64,000 nt of DNA from Yinghuangia elevatio (GTDB taxonomy: Bacteria > Actinomycetota > Actinomycetes > Streptomycetales > Streptomycetaceae), in the NCBI RefSeq assembly GCF_040649515.1, contig NZ_JBEZFP010000038.1:3538-67537 (forward strand). The letters run 5' to 3'. Made by a program: the position numbers and the translations under genes. This document shows positions 47,038 through 56,736 of this stretch, piece by piece. The notes below the pieces were generated by a model. That model was given only the letters and a program-made list of their open reading frames with translations, searched no databases and was not told where the DNA came from. Numbering within the stretch: position 1 is the stretch's first letter; each line of letters starts with the position of its first letter.

Positions 47038-47397
47038 ATGCTTGAAGAGTTCGTGCGATTGCCGGGGCGGACGAGCGGCGGCGGAGGGGGTCGCGGGGGC
47101 CGCGGCGGTGGCGGCGGCACCGGAGGCGGGGGCGGAGGGTACGGAGGTTTCGGGGGTGGCGACTTCGGCGGCGGCCTCGAATGGTTCCTGTTCGTCCTGG
47201 TGCTGGCCGGCGCCATCTGGCTGGGGGTCTACCTGCACCGGGCGAGCCAGGCGCAGCAGCGGGCGCAGTTCCTGGCGAGCGTCCCGCCGCCCCCGTCCGT
47301 GCCGCCGTCGGCCTACCCGCCACGGCCGCAGAGTCCCGCCCTGATGCACACCCCGACGATGTCCGTCCCGCCGCGCCCGCCGGCGCCGCCGCCGTGA
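47038..47397 (+). CDS. Gly-rich single-span membrane protein
   Basis: A 119-aa protein with a short N-terminus (MLEEFVRLPGRTS), a Gly-rich segment of about 25 residues, one membrane helix (LEWFLFVLVLAGAIWLGVYL) and a Pro-rich tail. GGGGGAGG precedes the ATG. No family recognised; the Gly/Pro flanks suggest a flexible membrane-anchored linker. Confidence 0.6.
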   Translation: MLEEFVRLPGRTSGGGGGRGGRGGGGGTGGGGGGYGGFGGGDFGGGLEWFLFVLVLAGAIWLGVYLHRASQAQQRAQFLASVPPPPSVPPSAYPPRPQSPALMHTPTMSVPPRPPAPPP

Positions 47398-47406
47398 CCG
47401 CCGGGC

Positions 47407-48273
47407 TCAGAGACCCAGCACCCGCAGGGCGTTCGTGCGCAGGAACTTGGGCCAGACGTCGTCCTTGAAGCCGACGTTCGGGAGTTCGGCGAAGATGCGG
47501 TCGAGGGTCAGGCCGTAGGGGAAGTAGCCCGCGTACATGACCTTGTCGGCGCCGCGCGTGTTGGCGTAGTCGACGATCTCGCGCGGGTAGTGCTTGGGCG
47601 CGAACGCCGACGAGGACCAGTGCAGGCCGGGCCACTTGAGCATGAGCTTGACGGCGAGGTCGCACCACGGCTCGCCGCCGTGCCGCATCACGACGGTGAG
47701 CTCGGGGAAGTCGTAGCAGACCTGGTCGAACCGCATGACGTCCTGCGCGGTCGCGGGGACGCGCGGGCCGGGGATGCCGGCGTTGACGAAGACCGGCAGG
47801 CCGAGGTCGACGCACGCCGCGTACATCGGGTACGCGAGGCGGTCGTCGATCGGCACCGGGGGAGTGCAGCCGCAGGGGAAGAACGACGCCGCGACGACGC
47901 CGGCCTCCTCGCGGGCGCGGCGCAGCGCGCGTACGCCTTCCATGATGTTGGTCGGGTCGACCTGGAAGCTGCCCAGGAGCCGGTCCGGATGGCGGCGCAC
48001 GGCGTCGACGGTGCCCTCGTCCTCGAACGAGACCGGGATCAGCGCCTTGTCGATCCCGAACCCGTCCATGGCGCGCAGCAGGTCGTCGGCGGACGAGGCG
48101 GAGCGCTCCATCTCGGGGAGGTCCTTGAACATGTAGCCGGCCGGGTGGGTCATGCCGCTGCGGCTGTCCTCGTCCCGCAGCGTCCCGGCCATGGCGGTGG
48201 CCCACCAGCGGCGGTCCTTGTTCGGCAGGCCCATCAGCAGGTCGACGACCCCGACGTCGGACGGGAAACCCAT
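47407..48273 (-). CDS. Amidohydrolase-type TIM-barrel protein
   Basis: A 288-aa protein of the amidohydrolase-2 type (SFQVDPTNIMEGVRALRRA..., VFVNAGIPGPRVPA, VVMRHGGEPW, YAGYFPYGL). The N-terminal HxH metal motif of active members is absent (DVGVVDLLMG), so it may have altered metal binding or be non-catalytic. It is downstream of an Ltp2-like thiolase gene on the same strand (96-nt gap) and is probably part of the same acyl-CoA/steroid-like catabolic set. Substrate unknown. Confidence 0.75.
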   Translation of the reverse strand: MGFPSDVGVVDLLMGLPNKDRRWWATAMAGTLRDEDSRSGMTHPAGYMFKDLPEMERSASSADDLLRAMDGFGIDKALIPVSFEDEGTVDAVRRHPDRLLGSFQVDPTNIMEGVRALRRAREEAGVVAASFFPCGCTPPVPIDDRLAYPMYAACVDLGLPVFVNAGIPGPRVPATAQDVMRFDQVCYDFPELTVVMRHGGEPWCDLAVKLMLKWPGLHWSSSAFAPKHYPREIVDYANTRGADKVMYAGYFPYGLTLDRIFAELPNVGFKDDVWPKFLRTNALRVLGL

Positions 48274-48369
48274 GGCACACCTTTCGTGCGAACGCCGGGG
48301 CCCCGGCGGCTACCGGCCGCCGGGACCCCGGAACGAAATCGACAAAGCTCCGGATCCCCGCGACGACCG

Positions 48370-49563
48370 CTAGCGCGTCACGATGATCGACGAGCCGTGC
48401 CCGAACAGGCCCTGGTTCGCGGTGATGCCGACCTTCGCGTCCGGCACCTGCCGCGCGCCCGCCTGGCCGCGCAGCTGCCAGGTCAGTTCGCACACCTGGG
48501 CGATGGCCTGGGCCGGGACCGCCTCGCCGAACGAGCCGAGGCCGCCCGACGCGTTGACCGGGATACGCCCGGTGACCTCGGTCTCGCCGTCCCGCAGCAG
48601 CTTCTCCGCCTCGCCGCGGCCGCAGATCGCCAGGTCCTCGATCCAGTCCAGCTCCAGCGCGGTGGACAGGTCGTAGACCTCCGCGAGGCTGAGGTCCTCG
48701 GGGCCGAGGCCGGCCTCCTCGTAGGCCGCATGCGCCAGCGACGCGCGGAAGGACAGGTCGTTCGGCCGCACGGCGGCCGACGAGTCCGTCGCGATGTCCG
48801 GCATCTCGATGACCGCGCTCGGGAAGGTCGGGGTGACGGTCGAGACCGCCGAGATGCGCACCGGCTTGGTGGTGCGCTTGGCCGCGAACTCCTTGCTGCA
48901 CAGCACCACGGCGGCGGCGCCGTCCGAGGTCGCGCAGATGTCCATGAGGCGCAGCGGGTCGGCCACCACGGGGGACGCGGCGACGTCTTCGAGGGTGAAC
49001 GCCTTCTTGTAGCGGGCGTTCGGGTTGTGCAGGCCGTTCTTCGCGTTCTTGACCTTGACCTTGGCGAAGTCCTCGACGGACGCGCCGTACAGGTCGATGC
49101 GGCGGCGCGCGTACAGGCCGAAGTACGTCGGGTTGGTCGCACCGAGCACGTGGAAGCGCACCCAGTCCGGGTCGTCGGGGCGGTCGCCGCCGACGGGGGC
49201 GAAGAAGCCCTTGGGTGCGGCGTCGGCGCCCACGACGAGGGCCACGTCGACCAGGCCGGCGAGGATCTGCGCGCGGGCGTTGGCGATGGCCTGCGAGCCG
49301 GAGGCGCACGCGGCGTACGAGCTGGAGACGCGGGCACCGGTCCAGCCGAGCGCCTGCGCGAAGGTGGCGCCCGCGACGAAGCCGGGGTAGCCGTTGCGGA
49401 TGGTGTCGGCGCCCGCGACGTACTGGATGTCGCGCCAGTCGAGGCCGGCGTCGGCGAGCGCGTCCTGCGCGGCCTTGATGCCGTACTCGACGAAGTTGCG
49501 GCCCCACTTGCCCCACGGGTGCATGCCGGCACCGAGGACGACGACCTCACGTTCCCGGGTCAT
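48370..49563 (-). CDS. Thiolase-fold lipid-transfer protein (Ltp2/SCPx-like aldolase)
   Basis: A 397-aa thiolase-superfamily protein. YAACASGSQAI marks the nucleophilic Cys loop, and NASGGLGSFGEAVPAQ and ITANQGLFGHGSS match the C-terminal thiolase motifs. Members of this Ltp2 group act as retro-aldolases or thiolases on acyl-CoA side chains and need a DUF35 (Zn-ribbon/OB) partner. That partner gene is adjacent, overlapping by 4 nt (ATGA). The ATG is at 49563. Confidence 0.88.
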   Translation of the reverse strand: MTREREVVVLGAGMHPWGKWGRNFVEYGIKAAQDALADAGLDWRDIQYVAGADTIRNGYPGFVAGATFAQALGWTGARVSSSYAACASGSQAIANARAQILAGLVDVALVVGADAAPKGFFAPVGGDRPDDPDWVRFHVLGATNPTYFGLYARRRIDLYGASVEDFAKVKVKNAKNGLHNPNARYKKAFTLEDVAASPVVADPLRLMDICATSDGAAAVVLCSKEFAAKRTTKPVRISAVSTVTPTFPSAVIEMPDIATDSSAAVRPNDLSFRASLAHAAYEEAGLGPEDLSLAEVYDLSTALELDWIEDLAICGRGEAEKLLRDGETEVTGRIPVNASGGLGSFGEAVPAQAIAQVCELTWQLRGQAGARQVPDAKVGITANQGLFGHGSSIIVTR

Positions 49564-50003
49564 GCGGTTGCTCCCGTCGGCTTGAACTTCCAAGTGGTGT
49601 AGACCTGCTCGTCGGTCTCGTAGAGCACGCCGGGGACGATCTCGACCTCGGCGCCGACGGTCAGGTCGTCGACGGTGATGCCGGGCTCGGCCTGGCCGAG
49701 GACGATCATGCCCTCTTCGGCGAGCTGCACGGCGACGATGGTGAAGGGCACCCACTCGGTGTCCGGGTCGGAGACGTAGGGGGCAGGCGGGCGGTAGCCG
49801 GCGTTGGTGTACGACCACACGGTGCCGCGGCCCGAGAGCTTGATCTCCTCGAACTCGGTGCCCGCGCACGCGGGGTTCTTGCAGAACGTGTCCTGCCGGG
49901 GGAAGAACACGGTCCCGCAGGCGGTACACCGGGTGCCGAGGAGGCGGAAGTCCTCGTCGTCCGTGGTGAACCAGCCGGGGACCACAGGCTTGTGGTCCTT
50001 CAT
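49560..50003 (-). CDS. Zn-ribbon/OB-fold protein (DUF35), thiolase partner
   Basis: A 147-aa protein. The Zn ribbon has CTACG...FCKNPACAG (four Cys), followed by an OB fold (GRGTVWSYTNAGYRPPAPY, VPFTIVAVQLAEEGMIVLGQ). DUF35 proteins bind Ltp2-type thiolases and position the acyl-CoA. AAGGAGG lies 8 nt before ATG 50003. The stop overlaps the thiolase start, so the two are translationally coupled. Confidence 0.92.
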   Translation of the reverse strand: MKDHKPVVPGWFTTDDEDFRLLGTRCTACGTVFFPRQDTFCKNPACAGTEFEEIKLSGRGTVWSYTNAGYRPPAPYVSDPDTEWVPFTIVAVQLAEEGMIVLGQAEPGITVDDLTVGAEVEIVPGVLYETDEQVYTTWKFKPTGATA

Positions 50004-50263
50004 CGCCTGGGCCTCCTTCGTCTCGGGTGCAGTCCTCTCCGGACGGTTCCGGTGGAGGCTGTGCGGTTGTGGGCCCGGCGGGCCCACCCCCCTATTCTGA
50101 CGGTACGTCAGTTACCTGAGGCAAGGTGGTCGGCAGTAGCACTGCTCACAATCCGTGTCCCCGACCTGGTCGGGGCGTACGCGCGACCGCGCGACTGCGG
50201 CGGGCCCGGCCGGGCACGGTGAGGGGATGGCCCGGCCGGGGGCTCTGGAGGCGTGACGCCGCG

Positions 50264-51196
50264 TCAGCGTGCGGGGGCGACAGGCGGGCGGTAGTCGCGG
50301 GGCACCAGGCCCGAGCGCCGCCACAGCAAGAGGCCGGGGCCGCCCATGAGGTTGGTCTCCTCGAAGAACGCGACCAGGCGGCGCGCCCACGCCCGCATGG
50401 TCTCGTCGCGGTACGGGTTGGCCAGCGCCTCACGACGGGCGAGCTTCGGGTCGAGGCCCACCGCCGCGTAGACGTTCGGGTGGATCAGGTGGTGCGCGAT
50501 GACGTGCGCCGACCGCGCGATGACCAGGCGGCTGAACTCCAGCTCCGCACGGTTGAGCCGCGGCGAGCGCCGGACGACCTCTTCGCGCGCGTACCGGACG
50601 TGCCGGGCCTCCTCGATCACGTGGATGCGGGACACGTCGCGGACGAGCGGCTGGATCGTCTCGTCCTGCATCATCTCGCGCTGCGCGCTGTCCAGGATCT
50701 CCTCGGCGATCAGCGCCGCGGCGAAGGTCTGGATGCCGAACCCGATGGTCTTCATGGCCCGGCCGAGCTCGTGCGCGTAGCGCCCGGGGCCGTAGTTGGG
50801 CGCCTCGAACTTCTCGATCATGCGGCCGAACATCGTCGAGTGGCGGCACTCGTCGGCTATCTCGGTGAACGCGTACTGGATGTGGCGGCTGGTCATGTCC
50901 TGGTCGTACGCGTGCCGGATCAGCAGCTGCATCAGGATGACCTCGAACCAGATCCCGACGCTCGCGGTGCTCGCGACCTCGTGCCGAGTCAGGTCGACGC
51001 GCTGCGCCGGACTCATGCGCGCCCAGGTGCGGGTTCCGTAGAGCGTGCAGCGCTTCTCGTTGATGAAGTACGTGTCCGGGAGCAGCGGAGCGTCCCAGTC
51101 GATGTCCTTCAGCGGGTCGAAGGAGTTCTTCGCGGACGCGGCCAGCAGGCGCTCCGCGGTCAGCTCGCGGTCCTTGATGCCAGACGCAACCGGCAT
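50264..51196 (-). CDS. AurF-like diiron oxygenase
   Basis: A 310-aa four-helix-bundle diiron protein of the AurF (p-aminobenzoate N-oxygenase) type. Iron ligands appear in pairs: HEVASTASVG, ADECRHSTMF (ExxRH), AAALIAEEILDS, and HVIEEARHVRYAREE (EExRH). It would use O2 for N-oxygenation or hydroxylation. GAGGAGG lies 6 nt before ATG 51196. It lies upstream of the DUF35 gene in the same direction but separated by 260 nt. The electron donor and substrate are not evident. Confidence 0.85.
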   Translation of the reverse strand: MPVASGIKDRELTAERLLAASAKNSFDPLKDIDWDAPLLPDTYFINEKRCTLYGTRTWARMSPAQRVDLTRHEVASTASVGIWFEVILMQLLIRHAYDQDMTSRHIQYAFTEIADECRHSTMFGRMIEKFEAPNYGPGRYAHELGRAMKTIGFGIQTFAAALIAEEILDSAQREMMQDETIQPLVRDVSRIHVIEEARHVRYAREEVVRRSPRLNRAELEFSRLVIARSAHVIAHHLIHPNVYAAVGLDPKLARREALANPYRDETMRAWARRLVAFFEETNLMGGPGLLLWRRSGLVPRDYRPPVAPAR

Positions 51197-51437
51197 GCCG
51201 GGCCTCCTCGATCGTCCGTGGTGCGCGTGAGTATTGGGTCGTACAGCTGAGGTGTTACCGCAAGTAACATCCCGCCTCGGGGGCGCCGCTGTCAACCTTC
51301 CGGCGTACCTCGAGGGGTGCGCCGCGGGCGGGCGGGTGGCATTCTCGGGCGCGGTCGACAGTCAGGTCGACCCGAGCCCATCCCGGTACGCCCGGCCGAG
51401 AACCCGGTCGGCGGCCGTGACGTCCGGAGGTAGCCGC

Positions 51438-53447
51438 ATGTCCGACGCGCCCCAGCCCGCAGCGCCCGGCGAACCCGAGGTCCTGTGGCGTCCTTCGGAG
51501 GAGCGCGTCCGCGCCGCCCGGGTCACCGACTTCGCCGCGCGCCTCGCCGAGGACCGCGGGGTCGGGCCGTTCGAGGAGTACGCCGACCTGTGGGCATGGT
51601 CGATCGCCGAGCCCGAGGCCTTCTGGGTGTCCGTCTGCGCGTACTTCGACGTCGCCTTCAGCGGTCCGCCGAGCGCCGTACTCGGCAGCGCCGACATGCC
51701 CGGCGCCGAGTGGTTCCCCGGTGCGCGCCTCAACTACGCGCGGCACGCGCTGCGCCGCGCCGAGACGCACCCGGACGAGATCGCCGTCGTGCACCTCGAC
51801 GAGAGCCTCGAACCGGCCGACATCACCTGGGGCGAACTGCGCAGGCGCGTTGCGGCGTTGGCGTACAACCTGCGGGAACTGGGCGTGGGCCCGGGGGACC
51901 GGGTCGCGGCGTACCTGCCCAACATCCCCGAGGCAGTGGTCGCGCTGCTCGCGTGCGCGAGCGTGGGCGCGGTCTGGTCGTCGTGCGCGCCGGACTTCGG
52001 CGCCCGCAGCGTGCTCGACCGGCTCCAGCAGATCGAACCGGTCGCCCTGATCGCCGTCGACGGCTACCGCTACGCCGGCAAGGAGATCGACCGCCGCGAC
52101 GAGGTGGCCGAACTGGTCCGCGAACTGCCCACGCTCCGGCACACCGTGCACGTGCCGCTGCTCGGCACCGCGGCCCCCGAGGGCGCGCTCGCCTGGCACG
52201 ACCTCGTCGCGGGCGACCACGACGACGACTTCGAGCCGGTCGACTTCGACTTCCCGCTCTGGATCCTCTACTCGTCCGGCACCACCGGCCTGCCCAAGGC
52301 CATCGTGCAGGGCCACGGCGGCATCCTCCTCGAACACCTCAAGCACAACGCCCTGCACCTGGACCTCGGCCCCGGCGACCGCTTCTTCTGGTTCACCTCG
52401 ACCGGCTGGATGATGTGGAACCTGCTGGTCGGCGGCCTGCTCGTGGGCTCGACGATCGTGCTCTACGACGGCAGCCCCGGGCATCCGTCCCCCGACGCGC
52501 AGTGGACCGTCGCGGAACGCACCGGCACGACCGTGTACGGCACCTCCGCCGCGTACGTCATGGCCTGCCGCAAGCGCGGCCTGCGCCCCCGGGACACTCA
52601 CGACCTCTCCCGGGTGCGCTGCGTCGGCACCACCGGATCGCCGCTGCCCCCCGACGGGTTCCGCTGGGTCTACGAGGACGCGATCCCGGACGTCTGGCTC
52701 GCCTCCGTCAGCGGCGGCACCGACGTGTGCAGCGCCTTCATCGGCGGCGTGCCCACCCTCCCGGTCCACCTCGGCGAACTCCAGGCCCGCTCGCTCGGCT
52801 GCGCGGTCCACGCGTGGGACGAGGAAGGCCGCTCCGTCGTCGACGAGGTCGGCGAACTCGTCATCACCGCCCCCATGCCGTCGATGCCCACCCGCTTCTG
52901 GAACGACCCGGACGACGCGCGCTACAAGGCCAGCTACTTCGACACCTACCCCGGCGTCTGGCGGCACGGCGACTGGATCACCGTCACCTCGCGCGGCACC
53001 GTCGTCGTACACGGCCGCTCCGACTCGACGCTCAACCGCGGCGGCGTGCGCATGGGGTCGGCGGACATCTACGAGGCCGTCGAACGCATCCCCGAGGTCG
53101 CCGAGTCCTTGGTGATCGGCATCGAACAGCCGGACGGCGGCTACTGGATGCCGATGTTCGTGGTCCCCGCCCCGGGCGTGGAACTCGACGACGCGCTGCG
53201 CGACCGCATCAAGCAGGTCATCCGCACCGAGGTGTCCCCGCGGCACGTGCCCGACGAGATCATCGTGGCGCCCGGCGTGCCGCACACGCTCACCGGAAAG
53301 CGCATCGAGATCCCGGTCAAGAAGCTCCTGCAGGGCCGCGCGCTCGACGAGGCCGTCAACCCCGGTTCGGTGGACGACATGGAGGTCATGCGCTTCTACG
53401 CCCGCATCGGCGCCGAACGTACCGGCCGGGCCGGCGGCGAGGCATGA
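51438..53447 (+). CDS. Acetoacetate-CoA ligase (acetoacetyl-CoA synthetase)
   Basis: A 669-aa acyl-CoA synthetase of the acetoacetate type. The ATP/AMP-binding P-loop is YSSGTTGLPKAIV, the second motif WFTSTGWMMWN is typical of acetoacetyl-CoA synthetases, and GKRIEIPVKKLL near the C-terminus holds the adenylation Lys. It makes acetoacetyl-CoA from acetoacetate, ATP and CoA. GGAGG stands 7 nt before ATG 51438. It is divergent from the diiron oxygenase; the link to the thiolase cluster is suggestive only. Confidence 0.93.
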   Translation: MSDAPQPAAPGEPEVLWRPSEERVRAARVTDFAARLAEDRGVGPFEEYADLWAWSIAEPEAFWVSVCAYFDVAFSGPPSAVLGSADMPGAEWFPGARLNYARHALRRAETHPDEIAVVHLDESLEPADITWGELRRRVAALAYNLRELGVGPGDRVAAYLPNIPEAVVALLACASVGAVWSSCAPDFGARSVLDRLQQIEPVALIAVDGYRYAGKEIDRRDEVAELVRELPTLRHTVHVPLLGTAAPEGALAWHDLVAGDHDDDFEPVDFDFPLWILYSSGTTGLPKAIVQGHGGILLEHLKHNALHLDLGPGDRFFWFTSTGWMMWNLLVGGLLVGSTIVLYDGSPGHPSPDAQWTVAERTGTTVYGTSAAYVMACRKRGLRPRDTHDLSRVRCVGTTGSPLPPDGFRWVYEDAIPDVWLASVSGGTDVCSAFIGGVPTLPVHLGELQARSLGCAVHAWDEEGRSVVDEVGELVITAPMPSMPTRFWNDPDDARYKASYFDTYPGVWRHGDWITVTSRGTVVVHGRSDSTLNRGGVRMGSADIYEAVERIPEVAESLVIGIEQPDGGYWMPMFVVPAPGVELDDALRDRIKQVIRTEVSPRHVPDEIIVAPGVPHTLTGKRIEIPVKKLLQGRALDEAVNPGSVDDMEVMRFYARIGAERTGRAGGEA

Positions 53448-53668
53448 GCACCGCGAGCGCCGGAACGGCCCGAGCGCTCCGAGCGGCATCAGCAGCGCGA
53501 GCGGCCCGACCGACCTACCCGACCTGCCCGACCTGCCCGAGCGCCCCGACCACCGAACGGACCAATGCCGCCGCCCGAACCGCCGCAATCACCTGAAAGG
53601 CCGTCATCACCCTGACGCGCCCGGTCGAATTCTGACTTGTCGGCAAAGGGCGCTGACACGCTCGGCCT

Positions 53669-55111
53669 ATGCCCGACGTGTCCCCCCGAAGGCCCACCCG
53701 ACCCCGCGATGCCCGGAGCACCGCCACGCGCCGCCTCGCCCGCGCCTGGGCGGTGCTCCTGGGCCTCTCGCTGTTCGCGTACCTCGCACTCGCCGCGACC
53801 CGGCCCGACCAGATGTGGTGGCTCGGTGACCTGCGCGTCTACCAGGCCGGGGGAGCGGCCGCGCTGGACGGCGGGCGCGGCCTGTACGACCTGGCGGTGG
53901 GCACCGCCCGGCTCCCCTTCACCTACACCCCGTGGGCCGCGCTCACCTTCAGCCCCCTGGCCCTGCTGCCGTGGGGCGCCGCCAAGCCGCTCGCCGTCGC
54001 GGGCAACCTGGCGCTGCTGTTCGCCGCCGCCCACCTCGCGTGGGGCCTGGCCGGCCTGGCGCCCGTACGCGCCCGCAGACGCGCCGCCGCCCTGACCGCG
54101 GCCGTCCTGCTCTGGACCGAGCCCGTGCAGGAGACGCTCCGCTTCGGCCAGGTCAACCTGCTCCTGGTCACGCTGATCCTGTACGACCTGTCCCGCCCAC
54201 GCGGCGCCCGCTTCGTCGGCGCCGGCATCGGCTTCGCGGCCGGGGTCAAGCTCACCCCCGCGATCTTCGCGGTCTACCTCCTGGCCACCGGCCGGTGGCG
54301 CGAAGCACGGACCGCGCTGGCCACGTTCACCCTGACGGTCCTGGCCGGAGCGGTGATCCTGCCCGAGGCCTCGCTGCGCTACTGGAACGGCCTCTTCCTG
54401 GACAGCGGCCGCATGGGCCCGATCGAGCTCCCCGGCAACCAGTCGCTGCGCGGCGCGCTCGTCCGCCTGCTCGGGGACACCCGTCCGGACGCCGCCGTCT
54501 GGGTGCCTGTCACGCTGGCGGTCGGAGCGGCCGGGATTCTTCTCGCATCGGCTCTTTACCGGGCTTCCGCGAAGATCCAGGACGAAGCGACACGCCGACA
54601 CGGCGAACTCGCGGGCGTCTCTGTGACGGCGCTCACAGGGCTTCTCGTCTCGCCCGTCTCGTGGTCCCACCACTGGGTGTGGATCGTGCCCGGCTCGGTC
54701 CTCATGGCGAGCGCCGCGCGGGGCGTACGCCGGAACCGGCTGCGGCTGCCGGCGGTGCTCGCGGCGGCCTGCGCGCTACCCGTGGCGACCGCCGCACCCC
54801 CCTCGCTCCGGGTCGAACTCCCGCGCCCGGTACCCACCGGGATCATCTGGCATGTCCCCTATAAAGGGGGCCGTGAGCTGCGGCTGCCGGCCCTCGAACA
54901 GCTCGTTGCGAGCGCGTATGTGCTGGTCGGGCTGTTAATGATGATCATGTGCGCGGTGATACTGTGCCGAATCGGTACGCACACCTGGCGATCACGAGTC
55001 GGCGGAGCGGAGGCCGGTCGGGTCGACGTCGGGCACTCGCGAGGGAAGTCCCCACATGTGCCCGCGCCGCGGTCTCAATCCGACCGGGACGAGAGCCTGC
55101 CGATATCCTGA
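53669..55111 (+). CDS. Membrane mannosyltransferase-like protein (GT87 / DUF2029), copy 1
   Basis: A 480-aa polytopic protein with about 9-10 spans. Characteristic GT87 segments are WWLGDLRVYQAGGAAALDGGRGLYDL (Asp in the first outer loop), FTYTPWAA, FGQVNLLLV, AGVKLTPAIFAVYLLATGRW and SPVSWSHHWVWIVPG. Relatives (PimE-like) use polyprenyl-phosphomannose and act on the outer face of the membrane. The polar C-terminal tail is not conserved with copies 2 and 3. Confidence 0.85.
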   Translation: MPDVSPRRPTRPRDARSTATRRLARAWAVLLGLSLFAYLALAATRPDQMWWLGDLRVYQAGGAAALDGGRGLYDLAVGTARLPFTYTPWAALTFSPLALLPWGAAKPLAVAGNLALLFAAAHLAWGLAGLAPVRARRRAAALTAAVLLWTEPVQETLRFGQVNLLLVTLILYDLSRPRGARFVGAGIGFAAGVKLTPAIFAVYLLATGRWREARTALATFTLTVLAGAVILPEASLRYWNGLFLDSGRMGPIELPGNQSLRGALVRLLGDTRPDAAVWVPVTLAVGAAGILLASALYRASAKIQDEATRRHGELAGVSVTALTGLLVSPVSWSHHWVWIVPGSVLMASAARGVRRNRLRLPAVLAAACALPVATAAPPSLRVELPRPVPTGIIWHVPYKGGRELRLPALEQLVASAYVLVGLLMMIMCAVILCRIGTHTWRSRVGGAEAGRVDVGHSRGKSPHVPAPRSQSDRDESLPIS

Positions 55112-55163
55112 CACCGGCCGCGTCCTCCGGCCGTCCCGTGCCTTAGTGGAGTCTCCTAAAGAC

Positions 55164-56678
55164 ATGTCCTTCCACCACGTGCTCGTCTCGTCCTGCCGCG
55201 AGTTGCTGACACTCGCGCCCCGGACTCCGTACGGGACCAAGAGGGACAAGACCTTCGGGCGCGGGCGGCTGCTCCTGCTCGTGGGCGTCCCGGCGGCGTT
55301 GCTGACACTCGGACTCTGGACCTGGTGGTCGCTCACCCAGACGGACATCTTCTGGAAGATGTTCGACCTGAGCGTCTACCACAACGCCGCCGAGTCGGTG
55401 GACGACCGCGGTCAGTACATCCTGTACGAACGGTCGTTCGGGATCTGGCAACTCCCGTTCATCTACCCGCCGTTCTCCGCCTACATCTTCGTCAAGCTGC
55501 TCCCGTTGGGCTTCGCGGGGCTGAAGTGGTTCATGACCGTCTCCAGCCTGGTGTCGATCCTGGCGGTCTGCTGGGCGTCGTGGGGCATGCTGGGCTACCG
55601 CCGGAGCTGGGGGCGGCTCGGTGCGGCGCTGACCACGTTCGCGGTCGTCGTGTGGCTGGAGCCGGTGAGCTGGACCCTCATCTGGGGCCAGGTCAACCTG
55701 GCCCTGCTCGCGATCGTGCTGCTCGACCTGGCGCAGCCCGACGCGCGCTGGTGGAAGGGCATCGGCGTAGGGCTCGCGGCCGGGTTCAAGCTGACCCCGG
55801 CGATCTTCATCGTGTACCTGGTGATGACGCGTCGTTTCAAGGCCGCGGTGGCCGCGGTCGCCGCCTTCTTCGCCACGGTCGCGTTCGGGTGGATAGTGCT
55901 CCCCAACGCGTCCCGCACCTACTGGACGAACCTCAGCGAGATCAGCGGGCGCGTCGACAGCGAGCTCAGTGTCGGCACGCTCAACAACCAGTCCATCAAG
56001 GGCATGCTCACCCGACTGATCGACAACGAGTCGGTGGTCGGCGTGGTGTGGCTGATCCTGTGCGCCGCCATCGTGATCCTCGGCCTGCTGGCCGCCGCGA
56101 AGGCGTCACTGGCCGGCCGCGAGCTGCTCGGCGTGGTGATCGTCGGCTCGCTCAGCCTGCTCGTTTCGCCCATCTCGTGGTCGCACCACTGGGTGTGGGT
56201 GATCCCGGCCTTCGTCCTGCTCGCGCACATGGCGTTCACCAGCCGCCGAAAGCTGTGGTGGTTCGCGACGGCGGGGTTCTTCGTCTTCTACGCGTCGTGG
56301 CCCATGAAGATCAACGCGCTGGGCGAGTGGGACGAGCGCGTCCCGCTCCAGCCGTTCGGCCTGATGTGGCTCGTGCCGCGTGACGAGGACCGGGAAAGCC
56401 ACTGGAACGTATGGCAGTTCTTCGTCGGCAACAGCTACCTGCTGGCCGGGATCGTGCTCACGGTCGTGGTCTCGTGGCTCATCCTGAAGAACACGTCCCT
56501 GACGTCCCTGGAGCCGGTCGAGATCAGTACGCCCGACTCCGGCGCCGTCGAGGGCACTCCCGAGCCGGTGGGGGCCGCCGCGCCCGCGGGAGCCGCCTCG
56601 GTGGGCTCCTCCGCTTCCTCCGAACCCGATGGCACCGACGAGGGCGCGGGCCGCAAGGGCGTCGGCATAGGGGGTTGA
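55164..56678 (+). CDS. Membrane mannosyltransferase-like protein (GT87 / DUF2029), copy 2
   Basis: A 504-aa homologue of copies 1 and 3, with FDLSVYHNAAESVDDRGQYILYERSFGIWQLPFIYPPFSAY, WGQVNLALLAIVLLDLAQPDARWWKGIGVGLAAGFKLTPAIFIVYLVMTRRF and SPISWSHHWVWVIPAF. It is closer to copy 3 than copy 1. The C-terminus is Pro/Ala/Ser-rich. The ATG at 55164 is inferred from alignment with copy 3; its ribosome site is weak. Confidence 0.85.
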   Translation: MSFHHVLVSSCRELLTLAPRTPYGTKRDKTFGRGRLLLLVGVPAALLTLGLWTWWSLTQTDIFWKMFDLSVYHNAAESVDDRGQYILYERSFGIWQLPFIYPPFSAYIFVKLLPLGFAGLKWFMTVSSLVSILAVCWASWGMLGYRRSWGRLGAALTTFAVVVWLEPVSWTLIWGQVNLALLAIVLLDLAQPDARWWKGIGVGLAAGFKLTPAIFIVYLVMTRRFKAAVAAVAAFFATVAFGWIVLPNASRTYWTNLSEISGRVDSELSVGTLNNQSIKGMLTRLIDNESVVGVVWLILCAAIVILGLLAAAKASLAGRELLGVVIVGSLSLLVSPISWSHHWVWVIPAFVLLAHMAFTSRRKLWWFATAGFFVFYASWPMKINALGEWDERVPLQPFGLMWLVPRDEDRESHWNVWQFFVGNSYLLAGIVLTVVVSWLILKNTSLTSLEPVEISTPDSGAVEGTPEPVGAAAPAGAASVGSSASSEPDGTDEGAGRKGVGIGG

Positions 56679-56736
56679 CCCCGGCCTTCTCGCGGCCGAG
56701 AGGGGCCCGAATGGCGGGCACGGCCCGAAGGACGCC

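Noticed and set aside
53444..53596. A 50-codon frame overlapping the acetoacetate-CoA ligase stop (ATGA)
   Set aside because: Almost entirely Ala/Thr/Pro/Arg from short sequence repeats; no fold expected.
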